From the NCBI GenBank assembly GCA_029287755.1, contig JARFQM010000433.1, positions 1 through 22,531 on the forward strand: a DNA stretch of 22,531 nt. Reading direction: 5' to 3'. The notes under the pieces are model-generated. The model ran no database searches. It saw only the letters and a program-made list of their open reading frames with translations, and was not told the origin of the DNA. The DNA comes from Desulfofustis sp. (GTDB taxonomy: Bacteria; Desulfobacterota; Desulfobulbia; Desulfobulbales; Desulfocapsaceae). This document shows, piece after piece, positions 15,206-22,531 of the stretch. Position 1 is the first letter of the stretch. Every line of letters starts with the position of its first letter. The position numbers and the translations under genes were made by a program.

Positions 15206-15637
15206 ATGATATCGACCTTATCCTCTGCCAGGCATCTTGTGCTGGAGCGGATTGATTTTCACCCATAACTTCATCACCGCAGAAAAGACACTGTTCTACC
15301 CGATTGTTCTGAACGCATTCCCCGAAAAGAGGGGTGCTGTGCCTCTCTGATTCTGACAGCTGTTTCTGATCCTGGAAGGCTGCCCTTACAACCTCGGCCC
15401 CCGGCTCTAACATTTTCTCAGATGAAGGTCTTCCGACCGCGGCCGGCTGGCGATGCCGCCAAACCTTTTCCGGGGTTGGATCTGACACCTTTCCTAGCGG
15501 TAATTTTTAAGCTATGTTGTAGTCGGGGGCAGCATCTTGACCAGGCTGCCCGGCCAGCCTGGTTCACGGGGCAACACCTCCCCAGGCTGTTTCTCTTCAA
15601 TCCGAAACGAACCACATATCATCGAGGTGAGGCTGCT
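15206..15637 (+). other. Long leader region before the acyl-CoA carboxylase operon
   Basis: 432 bases with no convincing gene. The plus-strand frame of the carboxylase beta gene stays open back to 15422, but its upstream part shows no carboxylase similarity. A 114-codon minus-strand frame covers the first part and is doubtful. The 3' part contains the alternative-pairing hairpins described separately. Confidence 0.45.
15540..15597 (+). promoter_or_regulatory. Possible attenuator: two mutually exclusive stems
   Basis: ACCAGGCTG (15540-15548) pairs with CAGCCTGGT (15555-15563) around CCCGGC, a perfect 9-bp stem. The same CAGCCTGG (15555-15562) can instead pair with a second copy of CCAGGCTG (15582-15589), which is followed by TTTCTCTTC. 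The first pairing would prevent the second, T-tailed one. This is the layout of a transcription attenuator about 50 bases before the carboxylase beta start. It was seen by eye, not folded. Confidence 0.4.
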
Positions 15638-17191
15638 ATGGTAGATATCAAGCACAGCAATATTCTCGAACTCTACGAACTGAGAAAACACGCATTCTCC
15701 GGCGGGGGCGACAAGCGCATCGAGCTGCAGCACCAGCGGGGCAAGCTCACCGCCCGGGAACGACTGCAACTGCTCCTCGACGAAGGGTCATTCGAGGAAA
15801 TCGACAGCCTCAAGGTGGGCCGGGGAGAAATGGTCGGCGGCAACAAGAGCCATCCCGGGGACGGGGTTATCACCGGGCACGGCACCATCAACGGGCGGGA
15901 GGTGTTCGTCTTCAGCCAGGATTTCACGGTGGTGGGCGGCTCACTGGGGGAGGGCCATTCGCAAAAGATCTGCAAGGTTATGGACCTTGCCCTGCAGGTG
16001 GGCTCCCCGATTATCGGCATCAACGATTCCGGGGGGGCGAGAATCCAGGAGGGTGTCGACGCATTGGCCGCGTACGGCGAGATTTTTCACCGCAACGTTT
16101 TCGCCAGCGGGGTGATCCCGCAAATCTCATGCATCATGGGACCATGCGCCGGCGGCGCCGTCTACAGTCCGTCGATGACCGATTTTGTCTTCATGGTCGA
16201 GCAGACCTCGCATATGTTCGTGACCGGGCCGAATGTGGTCAAAACGGTCATTCACAAAGATATCAGTTCCGAGGAGTTGGGGGGCGCGGAGGTCCATGCC
16301 ACCAAGAGCGGCGTCGCCCAGTTTATCTACCCCAACGATATCCTCTGCCTGCGGGGCGTGCGGCAGCTTATCAACTATCTGCCGTCGAACAGCAAGCAGA
16401 AGGCGCCGCTGCTCGATCTCAACGATCCGCCGGAACGCACCGACCCGACACTCGACTACCTGGTGCCGCCCAATCCCAACCAGAGCTATGACATGAACGT
16501 GCTCATCTACTCGATTCTCGACGGTGCCGAGTTTCTCGAGATAGAATCATTGTTCGCCAACAACATCATCTGCGGCTTCGGCCGCCTCGGGGGCCAAACC
16601 ATCGGTCTGGTCGCCAACCAGCCGGCGGTATTGGCCGGGGCGCTCGACAACAGCGCCTCGTTCAAGGCCGCGCGTTTCGTCCGCTTCTGCGACGCCTTCA
16701 ATATTCCACTTGTCTGCCTGGTCGACGTTCCCGGTTTTATGCCCGGGCCGGAGCAGGAGCACGGCGGCATCATACGCCACGGGGCGAAACTGCTCTATGC
16801 CTTTTCCGAGGCAACGGTGCCGCGTATTACCGTGATCGTGCGCAAGGCGTATGGCGGAGCCTACGTGGTGATGAACTCAAAACATATTCACTGCGACATC
16901 AACTACGCCTGGCCGACCGCGGAAATTGCGGTCATGGGGGCGCGCGGCGCCAGCGAGGTGATTTATCGTCGGGAAATCGGCAAGGCAGATGACCCCGAGG
17001 CCGTGCTCAACGAGAAAATGGAAGCCTATCGCGAGCGTTTCATGAATCCGTTTCTCGCCGCCAAGCGGGGGTACATTGATGACGTCATCTTCCCGCACAC
17101 GACCAGGCACCGGCTCATCCGCACCCTGCAGTTCCTGGAGAGCAAGCAGGCCAGCCGTCCGGACCGCAAACACGGAAACATTCCCCTCTGA
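15638..17191 (+). CDS. pccB: Acyl-CoA (propionyl-CoA type) carboxylase, carboxyltransferase beta subunit
   Basis: The carboxyltransferase subunit that moves CO2 from carboxybiotin to an acyl-CoA, most likely propionyl-CoA to give methylmalonyl-CoA. Its 517 residues match the PccB class. The N-terminal crotonase-fold half has [45 protein letters not shown] and [14 protein letters not shown]. The C-terminal half has [28 protein letters not shown] and [12 protein letters not shown], which form the CoA and biotin sites. I chose the ATG at 15638 because GAGGTGAGG lies upstream and the protein's usual N-terminus begins there. The alpha subunit gene follows 8 bases after the stop. Acetyl-CoA or mixed specificity cannot be excluded by eye. 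Confidence 0.93.
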   Translation: MVDIKHSNILELYELRKHAFSGGGDKRIELQHQRGKLTARERLQLLLDEGSFEEIDSLKVGRGEMVGGNKSHPGDGVITGHGTINGREVFVFSQDFTVVGGSLGEGHSQKICKVMDLALQVGSPIIGINDSGGARIQEGVDALAAYGEIFHRNVFASGVIPQISCIMGPCAGGAVYSPSMTDFVFMVEQTSHMFVTGPNVVKTVIHKDISSEELGGAEVHATKSGVAQFIYPNDILCLRGVRQLINYLPSNSKQKAPLLDLNDPPERTDPTLDYLVPPNPNQSYDMNVLIYSILDGAEFLEIESLFANNIICGFGRLGGQTIGLVANQPAVLAGALDNSASFKAARFVRFCDAFNIPLVCLVDVPGFMPGPEQEHGGIIRHGAKLLYAFSEATVPRITVIVRKAYGGAYVVMNSKHIHCDINYAWPTAEIAVMGARGASEVIYRREIGKADDPEAVLNEKMEAYRERFMNPFLAAKRGYIDDVIFPHTTRHRLIRTLQFLESKQASRPDRKHGNIPL

Positions 17192-17199
17192 GGTAGATC

Positions 17200-19212
17200 A
17201 TGTTCAGCAAAGTGCTCATCGCCAATCGTGGTGAAATCGCCCTCCGGATAATCCGCAGCTGCCAGGCTCTGGGGGTGTCGACCGTTGCCGTTTACTCCGA
17301 GCCCGATTTCCGTTCCCAGCACGTGCGCCTGGCGGACGAGGCCGTACTCGTGGGTGGTGCACGACCAGCGGAATCGTACCTGCGCCTGGACGCCATTATC
17401 GAGGCAGCGCGTGCTACCGGCTGCCAGGCAATCCATCCCGGCTATGGATTCCTCTCCGAGAACGCAGCTTTTGCCGAAAAAGTGATTGCTGCAGGCATGT
17501 CCTTTATCGGTCCGCCACCCGGGGTCATCAGCACCATGGGTGACAAGATTGCGGCCAAGAAGCTGGCCATCGAGGCCGGGGTGCCGACAGTCCCCGGCCA
17601 CAGCGACCCGGTGATAAATCTCGAGCAAGCGCGCGACGCAGCCGGGATGGTGGGCTATCCCGTCCTGCTCAAACCCGCCGCCGGCGGAGGAGGCAAGGGT
17701 ATGCGCGTGGTCGAGCGGGAGCAGGACCTGGAATCCGCGCTGCAGCTCTGCCAGCAGGAAACCAGAAAATCGTTCGCTGACGATCGAATTTTCGTCGAAC
17801 GCTACCTTACCAGGCCGCGACACATCGAATTCCAGCTTATTGGTGACCAGCACGGACACATCGTGCATCTCGGTGAACGGGAATGCTCCATCCAGCGGCG
17901 CTACCAGAAAATAATCGAGGAGTCGCCGTCCTGTGCCCTGACTCCCGCCCTGCGCGACAATATGGGCACCCTTGCCTGCGAGCTGGCCAAAAAAGCCGGC
18001 TACGAAAATGCCGGCACGGTGGAATTCATTTTAGATGAAGACAGTTCCTTCTACTTCCTGGAAATGAACACCAGGCTGCAGGTAGAGCACCCGGTCACGG
18101 AGCTGGTATACTCGCTTGATCTGGTGGAACTGCAGCTGCGGGTTGCGGCCGGGGAGCCACTGCCGTTTACCCAGCAGGACGTCGCCCTCAAAGGCTGGGC
18201 CATCGAGGTGCGCGTCTGCGCCGAGGATGCCCGGCGAGGATTTGTGCCCTCGATCGGTCTCATCACCCGCTATGCTGAGCCGCGCGGCCCGCATATCCGG
18301 GTCGACTCGGGTGTCGATGCCGGCAGCACGGTGAGCGTCTATTACGACCCGATGCTCGCCAAGGTTATCACCTGGGGGCACAACCGAGAAGAGGCGCGCA
18401 AGCTGATGATCCAAGCCCTCAACGGATATCATATCGAGGGAATTTCCACCAACGTCGATTTTGCCAATCAGGTGCTGTCCCATCCGGTGTTTATCAGCGG
18501 CACCATCAGCACCGCCTTCATTCCCACCTACCTGCCCGCACAGGATGAGGGACTGCCGCCGGCGCCAGAGATTCTCGACGCCATGGCGATCGCCACCACC
18601 CTGGTCTACCACCTGCGTGAGAACTTGATGAGAGATGCGCTGCGGCCTCTAAAATCGCGGGTTGGCGGGTCCGCTGCCGACCAGACTGTGTTTTCGTACG
18701 TGACCAAGAGCGACAGCGACGTATTCAAAGTAGAAATAGAAAGGACCGAAGGTGAACATCATTGGCACATCGAGGTCAACGGGGTGGCTTACGAAGTCAT
18801 CACCCCGCCGCCGGAATTCTACCGTCGCCGACTCAAACTCAACATTAACGGGGAGAGCAGCTATTTTCGCCTGAAGTACAACGGCAATTTCATGGAGGCG
18901 GCCCACTGCGGCGCCTGCCGGAATTTCGAGATCTACAATCTCCGGGAATGGGAACTGGCGGGATTTATGCCCCAGCCGTCCACGAAAAAGAGTGAAAATG
19001 TTCTGGATTGCCCCATGCCGGGTATGGTCGTTGACGTGAAAATAGAAGCCGGAGAGCGGGTCTATCGAGGCCAGGAGCTGATCATCCTCGAGTCGATGAA
19101 AATGGAGAGCGCAGTCGCCGCGCCCGCCGATGCCATCGTCGAATCCGTGCATGTCAACCCAGGTGACGCAGTGGAAACCGGAACCATCCTGATTAACTTC
19201 GAAAAGGAGTGA
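17200..19212 (+). CDS. pccA: Acyl-CoA carboxylase alpha subunit (biotin carboxylase plus biotin carrier)
   Basis: The ATP-dependent biotin carboxylase subunit with its own biotin domain; it charges biotin with bicarbonate for the beta subunit. The 670 residues match PccA. The biotin carboxylase part (about 1-450) opens with MFSKVLIANRGEIALRIIRS and includes the ATP-binding GGGGKGMRVV, ERECSIQRRYQKIIEE and EMNTRLQVEHPVTE. A middle region (about 480-590) should bind the beta subunit. The biotinyl domain (about 600-670) has CPMPGMVVDVKIEAG and the modified lysine K634 in ESMKMES, 36 residues from the end as usual. Ser replaces the more common Ala in AMKM. It follows the beta gene by 8 bases, so one operon. 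No methylmalonyl-CoA genes are adjacent. Confidence 0.94.
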   Translation: MFSKVLIANRGEIALRIIRSCQALGVSTVAVYSEPDFRSQHVRLADEAVLVGGARPAESYLRLDAIIEAARATGCQAIHPGYGFLSENAAFAEKVIAAGMSFIGPPPGVISTMGDKIAAKKLAIEAGVPTVPGHSDPVINLEQARDAAGMVGYPVLLKPAAGGGGKGMRVVEREQDLESALQLCQQETRKSFADDRIFVERYLTRPRHIEFQLIGDQHGHIVHLGERECSIQRRYQKIIEESPSCALTPALRDNMGTLACELAKKAGYENAGTVEFILDEDSSFYFLEMNTRLQVEHPVTELVYSLDLVELQLRVAAGEPLPFTQQDVALKGWAIEVRVCAEDARRGFVPSIGLITRYAEPRGPHIRVDSGVDAGSTVSVYYDPMLAKVITWGHNREEARKLMIQALNGYHIEGISTNVDFANQVLSHPVFISGTISTAFIPTYLPAQDEGLPPAPEILDAMAIATTLVYHLRENLMRDALRPLKSRVGGSAADQTVFSYVTKSDSDVFKVEIERTEGEHHWHIEVNGVAYEVITPPPEFYRRRLKLNINGESSYFRLKYNGNFMEAAHCGACRNFEIYNLREWELAGFMPQPSTKKSENVLDCPMPGMVVDVKIEAGERVYRGQELIILESMKMESAVAAPADAIVESVHVNPGDAVETGTILINFEKE

Positions 19213-19386
19213 CGCCATTCAGGGGATACACTCACTCTGATAAAAACTCCGCTGATTATGTCCGGCGAGATTAGCGCAGCTGGCCTCATCAAAGGGTTCT
19301 TTTTTTACCGCGGCAGCAAGAGGGACAAGCACAATAAGAATTTTCCTCAACCTCGAGGGCCCAGACGGTGTTCCAGATGCTCCTGG

Positions 19387-19420
19387 CCCGGGTCAGGGAG
19401 GCGGCGGGGGTTGACCCGGG
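19387..19420. terminator. Strong hairpin between convergent genes
   Basis: CCCGGGTCA and TGACCCGGG form a perfect 9-bp stem around a 16-base G-rich loop. It lies between the ends of the carboxylase alpha gene (plus) and the alpha/beta hydrolase gene (minus). It has no T-run on either side, so it may block or stabilise transcripts rather than terminate intrinsically. The rest of the 274-base gap shows no gene. Confidence 0.4.
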
Positions 19421-19486
19421 ATTACATGTTCGAAGCGGAGCAGCTCCATCGTGAGCAGGATGAGCAGAAAGGCTCAACGGGCAAGG

Positions 19487-20281
19487 TTAATTAATCCACT
19501 GCTGCCGATCCAGGAAACCCACCAGGACCTCGTTAAAGCGCTCACGCTGTTCGATATTGGGAAGGTGTGCAGCCTGCTGGATAATCAGCAGTTCGGAGCC
19601 TTCAATCCCGCTGTGCAGTATTTCCGCCGATTCGACGGTGCAGGCGGGATCGCCCTCGCCCACCAGCACAAGGGTCGGGGCGTTTATTTTTGCCAGATTG
19701 CCGCAGATATCCATATCCCGGATCGCCTCGGCACAGGCTATATAGCCTTCGACGCCGGTGCCCAGAATCATTTCCCTTACTATTTCCAGCTGCTTCGCGC
19801 CAGAGGTGTGGAAAGGCGGGGTAAACCAGCGCTCCAGGGTGACGGCGATCAGGGATTCGATGCCGCCCGAGCGGGCGTTGTCGATACGTTCATTCCACAG
19901 CGATGCGGGTCCCATGACGCAGGCGGTGTCGCAGAGGCACAACGACAGGACTTTTTCCGGGTAAAGGGTGGCCAGCACCTGGGCGGTGAACCCGCCCATG
20001 GACAAACCGACGAAATGAACCGCGTCGATGCCCAGGGCGTCAATCAATGCGCCGGCATCTTCGGCCAGCAGCTCGATGGTGTAAGGGCCGGGCGTCGTCT
20101 CGGTAGCGCCATGCCCCCGCTGATCGTACCGCAGCACCCGGTACTTATCGGTGAGGGCCGACATCTGGCCGTCCCACATCGTGTAGTTGGACATCAGGCT
20201 GTTGCTGAGCATGACCACCGGCCCGTCCTCGGGGCCGTCCAGCCGATAATTGATCTCGAGATTGTTGGCGTTGATTTTCAT
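19487..20281 (-). CDS. Alpha/beta hydrolase, 3-oxoadipate enol-lactonase (PcaD)-like
   Basis: A 264-residue cytoplasmic alpha/beta hydrolase. The catalytic triad is visible: S94 in the nucleophile elbow GLSMGG, D211 in VGEGDPAC and H239 in QAAHLPN. The oxyanion region is MLSNSLMSNYTMWD, and YDQRGHGAT follows strand 4. These segments are close to PcaD enol-lactonases, which act in protocatechuate breakdown. However, no other aromatic-degradation genes are nearby, so the real substrate is open; many PcaD-like hydrolases have other roles. AAGGAAC lies 4-10 bases before the ATG on the minus strand. It is the last of three genes in this orientation, with an 88-base gap after the amidohydrolase. 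Confidence 0.85.
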   Translation of the reverse strand: MKINANNLEINYRLDGPEDGPVVMLSNSLMSNYTMWDGQMSALTDKYRVLRYDQRGHGATETTPGPYTIELLAEDAGALIDALGIDAVHFVGLSMGGFTAQVLATLYPEKVLSLCLCDTACVMGPASLWNERIDNARSGGIESLIAVTLERWFTPPFHTSGAKQLEIVREMILGTGVEGYIACAEAIRDMDICGNLAKINAPTLVLVGEGDPACTVESAEILHSGIEGSELLIIQQAAHLPNIEQRERFNEVLVGFLDRQQWIN

Positions 20282-20369
20282 GATCGGTTCCTTGTGAGCG
20301 GGTGAGAAGGATCAGGGGCGAATATCCTGCGGGACTGAGTTGAATGGAGTGTACCCTCTGTCAGACCCA

Positions 20370-21221
20370 TCAGTCAAACAGCCGTGTGGCGTTGTCAAAG
20401 GCTATTTTCCTGGCAACTTCCGGCGGCAGCTGAGCCAGCCAGTGTCTGTCGAAGGCAATAATCTCTTCGTAATTGTCCCATTGCGCATTGACCCAGGTAT
20501 CGCTGCCGACGGTAATACGGTCCGGGTGTTCGAGAAACAGTTTTTCCCAGTCCGGGGCGAGTTTTCCCTGCGGGGCGATGTCGTATTCGCGGATGGAAAT
20601 ATCCACCCAGAGGTTGTCATAGCGGTCGAACATGCGGGCGACCAGATCCGGCGGGTCTGACATGCCTGCATGGGCCCAGAGAATTTTGGCGCGCGGTTCG
20701 TAGGCAAAAATCTTTTCCACCGCCTCGTGGGTTGAATGGACATGGAGGTAGATGTCGCGCTCGACCGCAAGTTGCACGGTCATTTTGATAATTTCAGAGT
20801 CGGCGTTCACGGGGGTGTGGATGTGGAACTCTCCCAGCCCCTTGTAGATGGGTACCTCAAGCCGATTTTTGAAATAATCGATGATATCTTCTTTCTGAAA
20901 CCAGTTGCTGGAAGTGACCTCATCATGATAGGGGCGTAAAAAGGGGATGATGCGCTCGGGATCCTCCCGGTAGAGCATTCGGGTACCCTCGTCCGGCGTG
21001 CTCGAAACCAGAGCCCTGGTCACCCCTGCCCGTTCCATCATCTCTATGATTACTGCCGGGGGATAGACAGGCCAGGCCGGTTCCTTGTAGTGCACATGGG
21101 TGTCGAAGATGGGCAGACCCGTCTGCCGCCCGTCATCCCCATGTACGTGCGCCACCATTCCCGTCGCCCCGCTAAACGCAAGAAAACCACTTAACATCAG
21201 CGCTTTTGGAATTGCTCTCAT
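20370..21221 (-). CDS. Exported amidohydrolase (amidohydrolase_2 type)
   Basis: A 283-residue metal-dependent TIM-barrel hydrolase of the amidohydrolase superfamily. Predicted metal-site residues are H42 and H44 in FDTHVHY, E131 in GLGEFH, H160/H162 in LHVHS, H184 in WAHAG and D241 in VGSDTW. The N-terminus (MRAIPKALMLSGFLAFSGATGMVAHVHG) looks like a signal peptide, so it probably acts outside the cytoplasm, which is less common in this superfamily. I chose the ATG at 21221 because GGAGTAAAG precedes it and the signal peptide starts there; a longer frame begins at 21284 but overlaps the upstream gene. Its start is only 4 bases after the upstream gene's stop, so they share an operon. The substrate is unknown. 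Confidence 0.85.
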   Translation of the reverse strand: MRAIPKALMLSGFLAFSGATGMVAHVHGDDGRQTGLPIFDTHVHYKEPAWPVYPPAVIIEMMERAGVTRALVSSTPDEGTRMLYREDPERIIPFLRPYHDEVTSSNWFQKEDIIDYFKNRLEVPIYKGLGEFHIHTPVNADSEIIKMTVQLAVERDIYLHVHSTHEAVEKIFAYEPRAKILWAHAGMSDPPDLVARMFDRYDNLWVDISIREYDIAPQGKLAPDWEKLFLEHPDRITVGSDTWVNAQWDNYEEIIAFDRHWLAQLPPEVARKIAFDNATRLFD

Positions 21222-21225
21222 CTCT

Positions 21226-21675
21226 TTACTCCAGCACCCCGAGTTGCTCACCAATGATCGCTCGTCTCTCTTTTTTCTCGACACCCTCGATGATGATCAG
21301 TTCCCCGGTCACTTCAAACCACACCCCGTCGAGTGTGCTCAGTTTTTCCTGGTCGGCCACTTTGAGGATGAGTTCGTAGGACTCGCCTGCCTGGCTGGTA
21401 ATCTCAAAACCAGTTGTTTCCCCGCCGATGGCGGCCATCCCGGCGCTCACCGGGCCCTGGACGGTGATCTCTTCGGCTGCTGCTCCGCCGAGGCACAATC
21501 CGGCTCGCTCATCATAGCTTGCGCCCTCCTCGCAGGAACATTGGCTGGAGTGCCCCCAGAGGTTGTAATCAGAGGTGCATATGCCCTCGGGCCTCTGTCC
21601 GGTCCGGGGTGAGGCGAAGACCAGAGAACTGGTCAGCAGCGCGGTGCAGAAGGATGTGATGCACAACTTTTTCAT
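21226..21675 (-). CDS. Exported protein with Cys motif and beta domain, unknown function
   Basis: A 149-residue secreted protein I do not recognise by name. A signal peptide is visible (MKKLCITSFCTALLTSSLVFASP). The first 45 mature residues hold four Cys (GICTSDYNLWGHSSQCSCEEG and GLCLGG) that could form disulfides. The rest looks like a small beta barrel, with EEITVQGPVSAGMAAIGGETTGFEI and YELILKVADQEKL, then WFEVTGELIII. This resembles OB-fold-like domains of exported proteins. The next gene starts 4 bases after its stop, so it is translationally linked with the exported amidohydrolase and may be its accessory protein. A TATAAT-like promoter was not found. Confidence 0.7.
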   Translation of the reverse strand: MKKLCITSFCTALLTSSLVFASPRTGQRPEGICTSDYNLWGHSSQCSCEEGASYDERAGLCLGGAAAEEITVQGPVSAGMAAIGGETTGFEITSQAGESYELILKVADQEKLSTLDGVWFEVTGELIIIEGVEKKERRAIIGEQLGVLE

Positions 21676-21977
21676 CAGGCAACTCGCAATAGAGGGGTTT
21701 GAATACGATAATCTGTATTTCCTATAATCATTACGCCGCGATTCTGTATAAAAATCTTGATTTGGGAGCCGGGAACAATCGCTCCCGCCATGGTAGATCC
21801 TTATTTAGTGCCATCTTCTGCTGATTTCAGCCCCGAGCGGGCAGATTATCAATTGCACATCAAGATGGCATTGACAGGACGTCTGTTTCGCATTGATTTT
21901 CCCCATCCCTCCAGCTAGGATGCAGCCAATGACCAGTGGCAGCATAAGTCTTTACCCCTGAATTTGTTGGAGTTGCT
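21676..21977. other. Divergent regulatory region between the exported-protein operon and cti
   Basis: 302 bases without a gene. It contains a 6-bp hairpin GGGAGC/GCTCCC (21764-21769 and 21781-21786) and a longer 9-bp inverted repeat, TGCCATCTT (21809-21817) with AAGATGGCA (21862-21870), enclosing a GCTGA-TT-TCAGC hairpin. Immediately after it is TTGACA (21871-21876), a possible -35 of cti; the -10 is weak. Two copies of TCTGTAT lie near 21711 and 21743. Confidence 0.45.
21871..21899 (+). promoter_or_regulatory. Possible cti promoter (-35 TTGACA)
   Basis: A perfect TTGACA starts at 21871, directly abutting the 9-bp inverted repeat. The best hexamer 17 bases on is TGATTT, a poor -10, so an activator might be needed. 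The start codon is at 21978. Confidence 0.3.
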
Positions 21978-22531
21978 ATGAGATTCCCGCTACCTTTCAT
22001 GCTTTTGTGCGCTGCCGTGCTTTTCGGCTGTGCCGCCCCGGCGCCCCAAATGCCCGCCTACCAGTTCGTGCCGCCGACCCGCCAGCTGAATTATCTCATC
22101 GATGTTGAACCGGTCCTGATCAAGAGATGCGTGGTCTGTCACTCCTGCTACAATTCTCCCTGCCAGCTGAAGCTGAGTTCCTGGGACGGGCTCGAGCGTG
22201 GCGCCTCCAAGGAGCAGATCTATAATTCGGGACGGCTGAAAACCATGGATCCGAGCCGACTGCTGGTTGATGCCCATTCGCCGGGCGAGTGGCGGCAGAA
22301 GGGCTTTACCAGCGTTATAAACGAGGAAACCCAGAATTATACCGACTCCATCATGTACATGCTGCTCGACCACAAGAGATTGTCCCCGGACGTCAAGGGA
22401 ACCTACTATCCCGAGGCAAGCGATCTCACCTGTGCCGAGGATGGCGATGAACTGAAAAAGTATCTAAAAAAACACCCCAACAACGGCATGCCGTTTGGTT
22501 TTCCCCCGTTGACCAGCGAGGAGTTCACTAC
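21978..22531 (+). CDS. cti: Fatty acid cis/trans isomerase (N-terminal part, runs off the window)
   Basis: The first 184 codons of a gene that in complete form is usually about 760 residues. Cti converts cis-unsaturated acyl chains of membrane phospholipids to trans in the periplasm, stiffening the membrane under solvent or heat stress. It carries covalently bound heme c. The heme site CVVCH is visible at residues 51-55, followed by SCYNSPCQLKLSSWDGLERG and ARG-type segments characteristic of Cti, such as DPSRLLVDAHSPGEWRQKGF and IMYMLLDHKRLSP. The N-terminus has a hydrophobic stretch ending in VLFGC, a lipobox, so the protein is probably a lipoprotein anchored at C18. GGAG lies 5 bases before the ATG. 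Confidence 0.92.
   Translation, partial: MRFPLPFMLLCAAVLFGCAAPAPQMPAYQFVPPTRQLNYLIDVEPVLIKRCVVCHSCYNSPCQLKLSSWDGLERGASKEQIYNSGRLKTMDPSRLLVDAHSPGEWRQKGFTSVINEETQNYTDSIMYMLLDHKRLSPDVKGTYYPEASDLTCAEDGDELKKYLKKHPNNGMPFGFPPLTSEEFT

Noticed and set aside
15144..15488. 114-codon minus-strand frame overlapping the FmdE gene end and the carboxylase leader
   Set aside because: It overlaps a confident gene by about 60 bases on the opposite strand, and neither composition nor motifs suggest a known protein. Its one CX2C is weak support.
15422..15637. Upstream extension of the carboxylase beta reading frame (72 more codons)
   Set aside because: The extension has no family similarity, and a strong ribosome binding site precedes the ATG at 15638.
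19258..19494. 78-codon plus-strand frame after the carboxylase alpha gene
   Set aside because: Low-complexity basic composition, a strong hairpin inside it, overlap with the hydrolase gene end, and no ribosome binding site.

Overview
The window comes from a Gram-negative bacterium with an LPS-type outer membrane: it carries the end of tamB, an lpxC-type gene and a periplasmic heme-type fatty acid cis/trans isomerase. Gene content (FmdE-family protein, cytidylate kinase-like protein, GYD protein, proton-translocating transhydrogenase, propionyl-CoA carboxylase-type pair) and protein style suggest Desulfobacterota, perhaps a Desulfobulbales relative. This placement is inferred from memory of families; there is no rRNA or other marker. 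No tRNA, rRNA, CRISPR array, insertion sequence or integrase was seen.

Layout. 1-2870 (+): the 3' end of tamB, a GatB/YqeY-domain gene and trkA. 3098-4237 (+): an exported PQQ-dependent sugar dehydrogenase. 4478-5293 (+): a cytidylate kinase-like protein fused to a BON domain. 5407-8604 (-): in transcription order an MFS transporter, an NTF2/SnoaL-like protein, and a 445-residue fusion of a response-regulator receiver domain to an LpxC-type deacetylase. 8977-11920 (+): pntA-pntB. 12306-15205: a loosely packed stretch of small genes (Cys-rich 110 aa protein, GYD protein, three unknown small ORFs, FmdE-family protein with a C-terminal zinc ribbon) separated by hairpin-rich spacers. 15638-19212 (+): a biotin-dependent acyl-CoA carboxylase operon (beta, then alpha with its own biotin domain) behind a 432-base leader that can form two mutually exclusive stems. 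19487-21675 (-): an exported Cys-containing protein, an exported amidohydrolase and a PcaD-like alpha/beta hydrolase in one orientation. 21978-end (+): the start of cti.

How the genes fit together: several act on the envelope (TamB in outer-membrane biogenesis, LpxC in lipid A commitment, Cti in phospholipid remodelling, TrkA in potassium transport). PntAB and the acyl-CoA carboxylase belong to central redox and carbon metabolism. The most unusual item is the receiver-LpxC fusion. It implies phosphorylation control of a lipid A-type enzyme, or a diverged LpxC paralogue under two-component control, because several normally conserved active-site-region residues differ. The second is the kinase-BON fusion. 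The third is the possible attenuator before the carboxylase genes.
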